Assembly: GCF_032854445.1 (NCBI RefSeq)
Contig: NC_088295.1
Span: 38,923,385 to 38,987,384 of the forward strand
Length of the DNA: 64,000 nucleotides
DNA from: Liolophura sinensis
Lineage: Eukaryota > Mollusca > Polyplacophora > Chitonida > Chitonidae
Direction: 5' to 3'
Under the pieces are notes generated by a model. That model ran no database searches and had not been told where the DNA came from. It worked only from the letters and a program-made list of their open reading frames with translations. Below are positions 47,509 to 58,082 of this stretch, piece after piece (the stretch's first letter is position 1; every line of letters starts with the position of its first letter). The position numbers and the translations under genes are program-made.

Positions 47509-49639
47509 TTGCATCTTTTGATGGCTGTGTTTGAACTTTGACCTTTTTGGGAGCCATGTAGGATCCCATTCCGGCTGCTCTTTCCGCCTCTTCCTGTGTG
47601 TAAGGTTCTATCTGCAGAGCCTTTATCCTGCATGAAAGACATTGATTTACTTGTACAAAAAACACAGTAAGTCAAAAACAAACACACATATCACCAAAAT
47701 TTGGTTATCACGAGCTTATTTTAGGCTGATAAAGATAAAATACTGCTTCAGGATCACACCCAACACAAAATATACAAGGAGACAAGTAGGTAATACTTGT
47801 ATCTGGGAAGATCTCTATACACAACTGTGCAGGGAGTCATATTTTGGTAAGACTTTACATGGTTTACACATCAGTCAACTTTTCTGTCAAAACATCTTGA
47901 TTATGACATGTACTGTCCTTTTATAAGTTGAACACTGCAGGATGATTCTCACCATTTCAATGACAACTTATATGGTATCAACAATCTCATACCTGTTATA
48001 TCAAACCAGTCATATTTATTCTATTAATCATAAATACACAAATTAAACATACCTCCTTTTGTGAGGCTTACTCCTAAAATGACTTTCTAAAGCAGCCTTG
48101 CTGATACAGTACTTCCTGGAAAGACAATCATAAACATCAAAACAATGAGCAACTTTTAGACACAGAAATACTATTTTCCACTTGAATTCTTTATACAATT
48201 TTCTTGTGTTGCTAACGTCAATGGTAATATATCTTCATACACAATCATTTAAACTTGCAAAACAATGAACCCTCTTTAGGAATCAATCATTTGAAAAAAT
48301 AATCAAAATTTAAATGAATTATTCATATCAATAAATATTAAATGAATCATCAATATTGATAAAGGAAATACTGATATATATATTAATAACTGAAATATCT
48401 ATATTGATATCATTAATTGAATTTTCAGTATTGGTTCAATGCTGGTAGTGTGTCCCCGCACCTTTCAACTGCCCTGAAGCAGAAACACTGGGAAACTCCG
48501 CTCCCCTAACATGTTTTCTCCACACCACCGCTGTAACTCACTAGGGATGAAATATCTCTCACTCTCTCACCTCAAAAAACAAATGAACTCATGTTCACGA
48601 TACAGGATGCACTATTGGCAATGGTAACAGGGTATGTCATCTTAATTCCACATGGAATATGGTGATTTACGAATGTTAAAGATGACAACATGGTGATCAC
48701 TTACTTGTTCACATGAGCGGGTGGTGGCATTTCGTTCCCAGTAAATTATAGCAGCGAACAAGGGAATACATGCTTAGGAAGCAGATTTTCCCCGTGTTTC
48801 TACTTCACGTGATGTGCACACTTATAGCGACGCCTAGTCCATCTAGATGAACTAATTAAGCGATAGCCCGTCCTAATTGAAACGAACTTCCAGTTTTGAA
48901 CCGCATACACGATAGCATTTGCGATAATGGTGCAAACGTTAGTTCAGTAACGGTTGGAGCAGTTGTGCAGCGGTTATGTCTTCATAAATCATAACTTATG
49001 AACAAGGTTAAAATTTTGGAGACTGGAGGCGGGGGTTTTCAGCGACATTGTAACTTGTTGATCTGAGTCAGATTCATATATTTATCAGATTTAATTGATG
49101 CTAAATGTGGAGTAATTTGCATTATCTACGTCATCGCTTGACACCTCCTTGTTTATGGCCCAAAGCTAGCTGGACGCTCCTACCGTAATGCCCAGCTTCG
49201 GTCATATAGACTTCCCACGCGGACAATTTCACCTTAAAAAAAAACGGCTCGAACCCTACCTTAATTAATTTGCTCTCCACCGATTCCCTAAAATGCCCGA
49301 AATGCAATGCGTCAAAGCCAGCATTGGTAAAACATCTTTCAGCAGTAATCCAGCCGTTTAAACTTCCGAATGGGACAACTCACATCAACGGCTGCCATGT
49401 TTGGAATATTTTTTTCATCTTCTGGCTACCTGGTTTAGTACTTACGCGCAGTGTAGACAGTAGAACTGGCCAGCGCCTGCCTTGTCTAAATCAACGTCCT
49501 GATTCAGCAGCCTCTCACTGTTCTCCGGTCGCATGTCCACATGAATTTGGTCTAAGTCCTTGGTTTTTCGCTTAGTGCGATATTTCTCCTTCAACGGTTT
49601 GTCACCTTTATGTTGTTTTTTCCTTGCTATTCGTCCCAT
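47480..49639 (-). CDS. ZNF593: ZNF593 / Bud20-like zinc-finger protein, three exons, complete
   Basis: Exons at 49639-49446, 48115-48053 and 47627-47480 join with matching phases into 134 residues, the same length as I recall for the human protein. The N-terminus is [14 protein letters not shown], then [22 protein letters not shown]2H2 finger spans exons 1 and 2 (C61, C64, H77, H83; spacing CX2C-X12-H-X5-H). The hallmark [18 protein letters not shown] is in exon 3. In yeast, the relative Bud20 is a shuttling factor for nuclear export of pre-60S ribosomal subunits; a similar role is inferred here. The last nine residues and the stop lie inside a 47-bp minisatellite, so the C-terminus is probably variable. 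Confidence 0.96.
48116..49445 (-). other. intron 1 of ZNF593
   Basis: Bounded by GTAAGT (49445 side) and a TTTCCAG acceptor (48116 side). It contains an AT-rich block near 48300-48440 and no coding sequence. A 101-codon plus-strand ORF overlapping exon 1 is a shadow. Confidence 0.85.
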
Positions 49640-50402
49640 GTTTGTTCAGAAATCTGAACAACCGAACCAAAATGTGCGTCGAAATAAACCACGTGGCGGA
49701 AGTTGTGAAATTTGAAGGTTGCAACCTCACTTTCACAAGATCATTGAAAGGGGGATAACTCTCAATGCCTGACATGAGTCGTCAGTGACACATACCTATC
49801 TATATATCTGTTGGTGATGGGGAGTAATACGAAGTATTTTATGCTCTGTGCAAATTTCAACACAAAATTTGAACTTCCAAGTTTCTCGTGTTCATTAGTA
49901 CTTTTTGTAGCACTTTTGACAAGTAACGACGTACTTTAGTTTCAGAAAGACTAATTTTAATCTATTTCTTTATTACCGGGTATGGGTACATTTTACACAT
50001 AATAAGGATCTTTGCTTTATCTGTGAGGTCTCCTGTTTGAATTTAGCTCTCTTGGGTTTTGCCAATTGACAGACGTGACATATTGGTTTGTTTTTACTTT
50101 AGGCCGCTGAACTTGGGCTGCAAACATTGACAAAGACCATGATCACATTCCCCAAAATGAAATGGTCTAAAAAGAATGGCTTCTTTCGTTTCTAAAGCAT
50201 ATACATCTGAGCCAAGCTTCACAAAGATGTTGCACACGAATGATAATCACACATATAAGACAATGGTACGGTAATAGTGATGTACAAAACATCGCACGAG
50301 AAATGTACAATAAAAAAATGCCGTACGCCACCTTGCACAGGTGTAGCTAAGCCCATTTTCTGCAGAGTTGCTTTTCAGGTTTTCCTTTTATTACATGTAG
50401 GC

Positions 50403-50447
<45 letters not shown>

Positions 50448-50474
50448 TGACTGCCCTCACTTCAGCATTGATTT
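49640..50474. other. region upstream of ZNF593, no gene recognised
   Basis: The first 150 bases should hold the ZNF593 promoter; no TATA box is visible. A (TA)n microsatellite at 50407-50444 lies next to the SINE. Confidence 0.45.
50407..50444. repeat. (TA)n microsatellite
   Basis: About 19 TA units. Confidence 0.97.
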
Positions 50475-50743
50475 TATGTATTTATTTATTTGATTGATGT
50501 TTTACGCCATACTCAAGAATATTTCACTTATACGACAGCGGCCAGCATTATGGTGGGAGGAAACCGAGCAGAGCCTGGGGGAAACCCAAAACCATCTGCA
50601 GGTTGCTGGCAAACCTTCCCACTTACGGCCGGAGAGGAAGCCAGCATGAGCTGGACTTGAACTCACAGCGACCGCATTGGTGAGAGGCCTCTGGGTCATT
50701 AAGCTGCGCTAGCGCGCTAACCAACTGAGCCACGGAGGCCCCC
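50475..50743 (-). repeat. tRNA-derived SINE, major family, full length
   Basis: Complete from the (TTTA)n tail through CTCAAGAATATTTCACTTAT to the head CTGAGCCACGGAGGCCCC. No clear target duplication was found. Confidence 0.94.
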
Positions 50744-52333
50744 GCTTCAGTACTCAAGTTTTCTGTTTGAATTTAGGTCCCTTGGGTTCTGTTCACCTTT
50801 TTTCGTTCTTCAAGATGGTCACTGTGACATCAGTAAAATAACTTTTTATTATGGTAGGAAAGACCAATCAAATAAATACCAATAAAGGTCTCCTGTTTGC
50901 ATTTATCTCCCTTGAATGCTTGCACACGTTCTTCATAACAATAACCACTAACACATTAATGATCAAATACCTTTCATAACTGCTGAAAAGAGCAATGAAA
51001 TAAATGAAAATTATGGAGCCACAAATATAATAGCACGTATGTGTCCATTTACTTTATTATGTCAAAAATGAAAATATTTACAGATGCCAAAATTCTCATG
51101 TTTAGTGAAACACACTGTCCAGGCACAAACATATTGAACACGAAGAGACAATTCTGCTCACTAAAAGGAATTATATCCTATCTCATAGTACTTCTTTAAC
51201 TAAAACAACTCTGCAATCAGGATGACATCACACATCAGGATTTATCACAAATAAAACTTAACTAGCAGAACATTATGTTATAATAGAAAATAATTGTGCT
51301 TTATAGATCAGAAGTAGGTTGAAGGTTAATTAGCCAGTAGAAGAATATATATATATACATATATGTAGTTTATGCTACCACTACATTCCATTAAACTGTA
51401 TTGCCATACAATGAATTTTTACATGTAATTCTATTGATACAACTTTATTTGTAACATCGACCATCATTCTCCACTATGGCACTGCATTTTTTGTGTGCTG
51501 GTGACTTTGTGAGAAAAATGGCGTAAATGACAGAAACTATGATAGGCATGCACGAATGACGTCTACAGCTATAGTGCCATAATGTTACAGACAGGAAGGT
51601 TCACATTTAAAGCAAAAATTTCTATGCGTATCATACGAGAAAATTAATAATAACACCCCAAAAACTTATGAATGCCACGTAAGTGTTTGAATTTGAAAAT
51701 CTTGTATAGCCTGCTTTTTTCTTTGATATAGAAATTTTGCTGTCCAAATGAAAAACAACCTGAGATATTGGTAAAAGGCTGGCTAAAATGTACTGTACTA
51801 GTACCGTAAACTGTTGGCAAGTCCCAGTACATTTTGTCAATATATTTTGTCAATATAACATATGGTAAAAATGAAACAATGTTGCCTGCAATTTTTTACA
51901 TTCCATTTTATAATTAAGAGGTCATTTAAGAAATGGCCTGTTACTGGTTGTGTTTGGTCTGCTGTTCACCACTGGCAAGCTGCCATGGCTTGCCATGCAG
52001 AACGCGTGATCTGGACAAAACAAGGGGAAAATCGCACCCTGTTTAATACAAGAATTGGCTCATCTGCAAAAGACTAAAAAACTATAGATGATGATGCTAA
52101 CCCATACAGAAAACAATGACCTGACACAAAGTAGGTTTGATTTCGCAATATTCGACATATACAGAGGTAATAAATAATAAATAATCAACTGCTACATGAA
52201 TTTCGTATGTGTGGAAAATGCCACATTCATTAAGCAGATATTTCTGATTATTTCCAGTTCACAGGAGCACATATTTAATACATATTTTTAAATTATATAC
52301 ATCAATGTTATATAAAAAAGTGATCATTGAACG
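50744..52333. other. intergenic or IST1 3' UTR, no gene recognised
   Basis: AT-rich. The only nearby minus-strand AATAAA overlaps the IST1 stop codon itself, so the IST1 3' UTR may extend into this region to a signal not clearly seen. The small ORFs at 51.6-52.1 kb are not supported. Confidence 0.4.
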
Positions 52334-52334
52334 T

Positions 52335-55300
52335 TTATTTTCGCTTTTTCAGTTCTTCAAATCTTCTTGTAAGATCATCAAAATCTACGTCCTCGCCTCC
52401 AGCAGACGTCGTCCCAACAGAGTTGGGCAATGTGTTGTTAGGTACAGATGGCAGCTCTGGAAAGGTATCATCTGGTTTTGGCACTGTGGGCAGTTTTACT
52501 CCTCCTACTGGAGGTTTGAAGGCTGCTCCTGCAGCTGGCTGATTGTTGTACAGGTCATTGTAGGATGGGACAGGGTCGGCTGGGATGTTGGGTGGGGAAG
52601 AATATCCACCTGCTGCAATTCCTGGTGGGTATGGGGCATTGTAGCTGGCTGGGCCAGGAGGGTAAGGGGGTTTCTCAGATAAACTACCACCACTTGGAGC
52701 TGATGAGGGCAGGGGTGGAGGCACTTTACCCGCAGGAAATCCCTACAACAAGAAAATATTCACACAAAATGTATCTTCTGATCAGAAAAAAGTATCACTT
52801 ACCTAATTTGTTTATATGAGAGACTGGATTCTTTTCCACATTTCAGTTACCAGTATTGAAATTTTATATTTTTCTAGATACACCTGTAATGTTTTAATCT
52901 GCAGTTATATTAGTTCAAAATTAACGCTGTCAGAAAGCTTAATGTAAAGTGGTCTTTCTATTCACAAAATGGTCAAAGGCTTGTATGATTTATAATTATT
53001 CAGTCGTAGGTTTCCCCAGCACTCTAGCTGGTTTCCTCCCACCATAACGCTGGCTGCTGTCGTATAAGTGAAATATTCTTCAGTATGGTGTAAAACACCG
53101 ATAAAATAAATAACTCAATCCATAACTATCACAGACTTCTTTTTAGTATTTATATACAATAAACAAACTTTCTTGACTTTTTTTGTGACAGCAATTCAAA
53201 AAAGAGCGATGAGACCTTTAATGTAGAATGTACGTAACACTGAGAAGAACGAAAACAACAGGCTGATCAAAAATGATTCCAACGTTTCATGAAAATAAAA
53301 ATGGGGCTGAAGAGGCTGGGAAATGAGAAAAGCATATTTCTGTTCTCTTCTTTTTTTTGCCAAAGCAGTAAACTTTTAGGGAATTTCTAGGGAATTCAGG
53401 TGGGATAGCAAATCTTATATACACAAATGAGAGACTCAAATCAAAGCCATATGTTTAATAATGTCGTAAGGTAGCATACATTTTTAGTTTCCAGCCATCC
53501 ATAAAGTACTTTATTCATTTCAGGGCTCCATCCTACTGATGGGTATTTGCTCATCTATTTCAAACATGAGTAAAATGTGTATCAGATGAGTAAACTAAAA
53601 TGGTTAATTTGTGATTTGAAATTTTTGTAACAGCATAAAAGTGCTTCATTTGACACGATTCTGTATTACTCGCACTCAAATACACAAGCTATCTGGAGCC
53701 CTTGTAACTGATATAAAAATTTGCCTAAACCAGTCTATTTTTAGAGGCAAATACATTAAATAAAAAATAGATAAACACAGTTACTTTTGGTCTTGAAACA
53801 TACACCTTCCAATCGAACCTCAAAACACCCTTCTATGATCAATAGAACCCTTAGGTTTGGGCAAAATGAGGGACTCCATCATGGACAAAATTTTATGTCA
53901 AATACAGTGTAACTTTTGTTAATCAAACTTATGAATTGGAGATAATAAGGCACTATCTCACCTAAGTGCATCTATATACCAACATTATACACTGACTGTG
54001 TATATTTGAAAGTTTTGCGCATATATTACCTTTTGTACATCAGGTAAAATTGGAAATACCAAAAAAAAAACTTAATTATCACGTAAAAGCAAAAATACCT
54101 TGCCAGAGAGAGGCATTTCACGAAGGTGACTAAGCTATTAGAGGAGAGGTATAGAAAATTAGTTTGGATGGCTGGAGCTGATATAAGTACAAAATCCACT
54201 GTATATTCTCTTTAAGTTAGCTTCATGATCCCAGTGCCTTCCACCGAGGTTCTCAATGTTTATTTTATGAAGTAATGCAATGTTAACCTGAAATCAGAGC
54301 ATGCAGTACCAGGTGCTATACCTGTGGCTGAGGATAGGCAGCACCTGCAGGCTGGGGCTGCATGACGGTCATACCACCCCCACCTCCACTGCCACCCCCA
54401 GGCTTCTTCCCATCATCCTGAATGTCAATCAGCAAATTCTCTGCCGCATATATCTCATCCTGCTGCATCACTGATGGATCGGGCTCGAACGGAACGCTGT
54501 ATGTCCGTGCAATTTCAATCATATATCTCTCCACTAAGATCTTTGGAGGAGCCTGAACACCCAGCTTGTGCATGACTTTTTCACTGACATTACTCAGCAT
54601 GTTCGCCCTACAAGCCTGCTGGAATTCCTTCCCGTACTTGGCTCCAAATTCATCAGAAATAGCTTTCATCTCTGGCACATCTGTTTGCAAACGAGGTGTG
54701 GCCCAGATCAAGGTTGCTATGGATTCTTCAAGCCCAGGATCTAGTTCTCTGGAAAAAAATAAACAACAAGAAAATCAGACTTAGACTTACCTGACCTGAT
54801 ATCCACAAGACCATTTTTCCTCCTATGCCTTTCCATATTACCATAATTGACAATAAAGAGTATTTGCCTTCTGCAGACATTCTGTGACAGCTATGGGGTT
54901 TTATGAGCAAGAGTAACTTTCATTTAGACATGCACGGAAGAATATGAATGATTTATATCCTCATATCAGTTCACAACTTACAAGTACTCTTAGGTATGTC
55001 AAACCAAGAAATGCAGAGTAAAGTTACCTGCCTTCCCAGATTCTCTTATCCCCGCCTACTCTCAATATCAGATATTACTGATTATGTTTGAGTTTCTTAT
55101 TTGGCCCAGGAATGACACATAATACCATGGGCGTATATAAATAGATGGAAATCTATTTATAGATCTACCTAACAACATAATGACAATCATTTCCAATAGC
55201 CACTCTTTTAAAACTCCTTTTAACCAATGGACATCATTAATAATTTATGTTGATAGTCACAACATCTTACCTCATGAAAAGTAACACCTATATCTGAAGA

Positions 55301-55664
55301 CAGGTCTACCACCTTTTCACAAAATTAGCAAGGCAACTTGTCACACTATCTTAATTGTTACAGAAAGTTAAATAAAACCCAAATGAAATACGTACTTTTG
55401 TGTTTGAATCAAACCGAATCTGGCCAGAAGCAAATCGCTGTACATTTCAAGTAGCTCCATAGCTTCCACCAGATAATCCTCTCTGATGATGTGTTCAACT
55501 CGTATCCTCGCACGGTCTTCTTTTCCAGCCACAATATAATCAGCGATTTCCTTCCGCGCTTTTTGCGCCAACTCGGTTTTCTTCTTTTCCAGTAATTTCA
55601 GACGGTTGATCGTCAACCGTAAATTTGTTTTCAGTTTGTTGTAGTTAGCGCCGGACTTAAACAT
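52335..55664 (-). CDS. IST1: IST1 homologue (ESCRT-III regulator), three exons, complete
   Basis: Exons at 55664-55396, 54748-54322 and 52742-52335 join in phase into 367 residues, close to the human length as I recall it. The N-terminal Ist1 domain (about residues 8-175) begins NLRLTINRLKLLEKKKTEL and includes KEIADYIVAGKEDRARIRVE and APPKILVERYMIEIA. A Gly-rich then Pro-rich linker follows. Near the end are two MIT-interacting motifs: FPELPSVP at 326-333 and LTRRFEEL at 356-363. In known biology IST1 is an ESCRT-III-like protein that binds CHMP1 and recruits MIT-domain ATPases and severing enzymes such as VPS4 and spastin in cytokinesis and endosome tubule fission; both motif types needed for this are intact. 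It is transcribed away from the SOCS-box gene. Confidence 0.97.
52743..54321 (-). other. intron 2 of IST1, with a SINE tail
   Basis: Bounded by GTATAG (54321 side) and TTGTTGTAG (52743 side). It carries a plus-strand SINE tail at about 53011-53112. No coding content was seen in the rest. Confidence 0.8.
53011..53112 (+). repeat. SINE, major family, tail only
   Basis: CTGGTTTCCTCCCACCATAA and AAGTGAAATATTCTTCAGTA are diagnostic. The copy is 5'-truncated and lies inside an IST1 intron. Confidence 0.85.
54749..55395 (-). other. intron 1 of IST1
   Basis: Donor GTACGT and acceptor TTTTTTCCAG. The codon split over the junction gives QTQK-ELDPGLEES, as expected for the family. Confidence 0.88.
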
Positions 55665-56076
55665 TTCGACGATTGGTTAGTTCACTGCTTTCTTCAAAAA
55701 TGTCTTTTTCAGGATATAAAATCTTCTGATGAACTGTCACACTATAAAATGTCTCACCGAGATCATGTGGTGATGAATCCTGTTGTTTGGTTATTGCATC
55801 TGACGTCACGCGCCTTTCATTTCCGCGTGCTCCGCAGAAAGTGAATCGACGGTTATCTCCCTTCCAAAAGTGACAGCTGGCAAAACTTGTAAGCTGATGT
55901 TGTTTACTTTGTGAGTCTGTTCTCAAGGGCAAAGGTAAATTAGCACATTTTTCTTGGACATTGAATTGCGAAAAGTTCCAAGCTAAAAGCTGCTTAACAT
56001 TTATTGCCTATAATGGCGTGAGTACTGTGTATCAACGGCTGGCATAGGTCACGCGTTATATATACGATCGGCTCAC

Positions 56077-56165
56077 AGGGGTTCTCATCTTCTCGTAGCA
56101 GTATTCCAATATTAGATCGTTCACTATGTGTTCAGAGATACATAGTTTAAAAGATGAGAACTCCT
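56077..56165. repeat. inverted repeat, 15-bp outer arms
   Basis: The outer arms AGGGGTTCTCATCTT (56077-56091) and AAGATGAGAACTCCT (56151-56165) pair at 14 of 15 positions. An inner ACTATGT / ACATAGT pair lies between them. Confidence 0.8.
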
Positions 56166-56270
56166 GGGTGAGCTTGGCTGACGGTCACTTTTTGTTCGTA
56201 GGTCTACACGTAATTGGTACGTGTAAGATTTGTCATTTATAGATTTGTAACAAGGTGGCCTACCGAAACC

Positions 56271-56358
56271 AAACTGGTGTTAGGCCTAGTTGCGGAATGT
56301 ATAACTCTTAAATCGAGCTACACGATTTAAGATTTACATTCCGCAACTAAACTGGTGT
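56271..56358. repeat. hairpin with 10-bp flanking direct repeats
   Basis: The arms 56287-56315 (TAGTTGCGGAATGTA... CTTAAATCG) and 56323-56349 are reverse complements around a 7-base loop, and AAACTGGTGT occurs at 56271-56280 and again at 56349-56358. It looks like a tiny palindromic insertion or a decayed MITE. Confidence 0.8.
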
Positions 56359-56589
56359 ATAATAATAAATTTGGATGATGTCTTGTGTGCCGGTAGCTCC
56401 ACGAGCGAAGCTGACGCCTGATTTAATAATGTAGGCTACTAACGTACCGAGCAGGTCAATACTGCTTGGTGGTTAGTAGGCCTACATGGATCACCAGATC
56501 AGCCGAGACACACGTACAGCTAATGTAGGCCAGGCGTGACCCGACTCATGCATGATTCACAAATATATATTGTTTTGTTTGATTTTCAG

Positions 56590-57843
56590 TTGAAATCTTT
56601 CCTCGTAAAAAAGCAAACGAAGGACTCGATCATGGAATTTGTTTTCGAAGGCGTCAAACCTGAATGTCTCTATGGCCGTTTTTTCAACGCAGATCTCGAC
56701 AGAGACGCTGGTATTCTTATGATAAAAGAATTTTTTCAACAGCATAAAGCTAGCGACTCTGCTACGAGTATTTTGGACAGAAAGAATATCAAAGTTACGT
56801 TTATCAAAATGGAAGAGGATTATTGCAAGACAAGAATCGTTGGGAAACCTGTATGTATCGGATGTCGTGATTGTTTACTTCTGTTTCAATACATAACAAT
56901 TGATTGTCGTTTTATTCGGTTTTTCTTGGTGAATGTTTTGGCGGGAAATGTTATATATTTTGAAGATACCCAGCGTTTTTTTAACCGAGACATGGCATCT
57001 GTAAGCCCTTTGGAAAGTATCGTATGTCCTGACAAGAAAACCATTCTCATACGACTGCCACAAACAGTGCTGACATGCCGAAAATGGTCCAAACTGATGC
57101 AGGTTGAATATTCCCAGGCACCCTCACGGGTGCAGAACGTTCCAAACGAGGTTAACAAAGATGGCAGCTTTTCTATTTCCGGTACCGCCTCGTCATGCCT
57201 TAGAGATCGGAAGTTTCAAGCCATTGCCGCTCATCCCACAAAACCATGCCTTGTCTTTACAGCAGTGGTGGACGAGTTCTGTTCCAAATGCAAATTCACC
57301 GTTCGTGACGTGTGCTCGAAATCCATCATACTGGAGAAAACTCAACGCCTTGGCGAACGGTCGAGAACTTACCAAGAAACTGACTCCAACTCAGATTCGG
57401 ATGAAGAGGAAACCTATTTCCTGCTTCATCAGTGCACGATGACATCGAGTAGACAAGGGGATATTATCGCTCTCTGCTGCTTTGTCGCCGACAACAAACA
57501 GACTACTTTCATCAAACTTTTTCTGTATGAAACCGAATCTATGCACTCTGTCGCAAGCCATGTGATCAAATTGGAGTTCGTGTCGTTGCCTCTGATGAAG
57601 ACAGAGTTTTTCTCTCCTGTCATGTCCATTTGTGACGAAACCTGCTCGGTTTGTCATTTTAAGCGTGGTTCGGTTGCCATGAAGTCACTGTGCACTATCA
57701 GTCTGCCTCGTCTGCCGAACCTCATGAGGTTGTGTAGAGCGGTAATATTGAGGACTACTCCAAACCTCGGACTAGCCAGTCTACCTCTGCCAAATAAACT
57801 GCTAAGGTTTCTACACTTTAACAGTGGTGCAAAGTCACGTTGA
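56590..57843 (+). CDS. SOCS-box protein, probable substrate adaptor of a Cullin-RING ubiquitin ligase
   Basis: An open frame to TGA at 57841. A good acceptor ends at 56589, so the visible exon starts at 56590; the first convincing ATG is 56632 (403 residues), unless an upstream exon supplies the start. The C-terminal region from about residue 361 has the SOCS-box pattern: BC box LMRLCRAVI (L-x3-C-x3-I) and Cullin-box-like SLPLPNKLLRFL. In known biology this module binds Elongin B/C and Cullin 5 to ubiquitinate a substrate held by the N-terminal domain. That part (about 330 residues) has no SH2, ankyrin, SPRY or obvious WD motif; strand-like stretches (PCLVFTAVVD, FSPVMSICDETCSVCHF) hint at a beta-propeller. 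An acidic patch (SNSDSDEEE) lies mid-protein. The substrate is unknown. Confidence 0.82.
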   Translation: MKSFLVKKQTKDSIMEFVFEGVKPECLYGRFFNADLDRDAGILMIKEFFQQHKASDSATSILDRKNIKVTFIKMEEDYCKTRIVGKPVCIGCRDCLLLFQYITIDCRFIRFFLVNVLAGNVIYFEDTQRFFNRDMASVSPLESIVCPDKKTILIRLPQTVLTCRKWSKLMQVEYSQAPSRVQNVPNEVNKDGSFSISGTASSCLRDRKFQAIAAHPTKPCLVFTAVVDEFCSKCKFTVRDVCSKSIILEKTQRLGERSRTYQETDSNSDSDEEETYFLLHQCTMTSSRQGDIIALCCFVADNKQTTFIKLFLYETESMHSVASHVIKLEFVSLPLMKTEFFSPVMSICDETCSVCHFKRGSVAMKSLCTISLPRLPNLMRLCRAVILRTTPNLGLASLPLPNKLLRFLHFNSGAKSR

Positions 57844-57862
57844 AACTCTGGTTACAAAACGA

Positions 57863-57868
57863 AATAAA
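57863..57868 (+). promoter_or_regulatory. polyadenylation signal of the SOCS-box gene
   Basis: AATAAA 20 bases after the stop codon, giving a very short 3' UTR. Confidence 0.75.
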
Positions 57869-57905
57869 TGTCTGTAATCGCATTTACCAGTTTACTTTTC
57901 AAATC

Positions 57906-57911
57906 TTTATT
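57906..57911 (-). promoter_or_regulatory. polyadenylation signal of the phytanoyl-CoA dioxygenase family gene
   Basis: Minus-strand AATAAA about 170 bases past the TAA. It lies only 37 bases beyond the opposing AATAAA of the SOCS-box gene. Confidence 0.65.
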
Positions 57912-58082
57912 TTAACTGTATTTTACAACGTGACGTGTATTACATGATTTCTTCGTCAACAACAAGCAAACAACCAATGAAAAGCAAAAGGTATTCAGCT
58001 CATGAAAATGCATGCTTAACAAAAACAGAAAAAAAATCTTCAAAAACATTTCTCCGCACATCTCGATACTTTGGCGAAGACT

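Larger units (their letters stand above)
55665..56589. promoter_or_regulatory. divergent promoter region between IST1 and the SOCS-box gene
   Basis: About 0.9 kb separates the two coding regions. The IST1 5' UTR occupies the left part. A splice acceptor (GTTTGATTTTCAG) ends at 56589, so the SOCS-box gene probably has an upstream first exon in this interval. Two hairpin-forming inverted repeats lie here. No TATA box stands out. Confidence 0.5.

Noticed and set aside
47168-47514. Minus-strand ORFs encoding repeats such as STGLMDTEAVRYT
   Set aside because: They are alternative-frame readings of the 47-bp minisatellite after the ZNF593 stop codon.
52305-52682. 125-codon plus-strand ORF rich in Trp and Gly
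   Set aside because: Antisense of the Pro-rich last exon of IST1.
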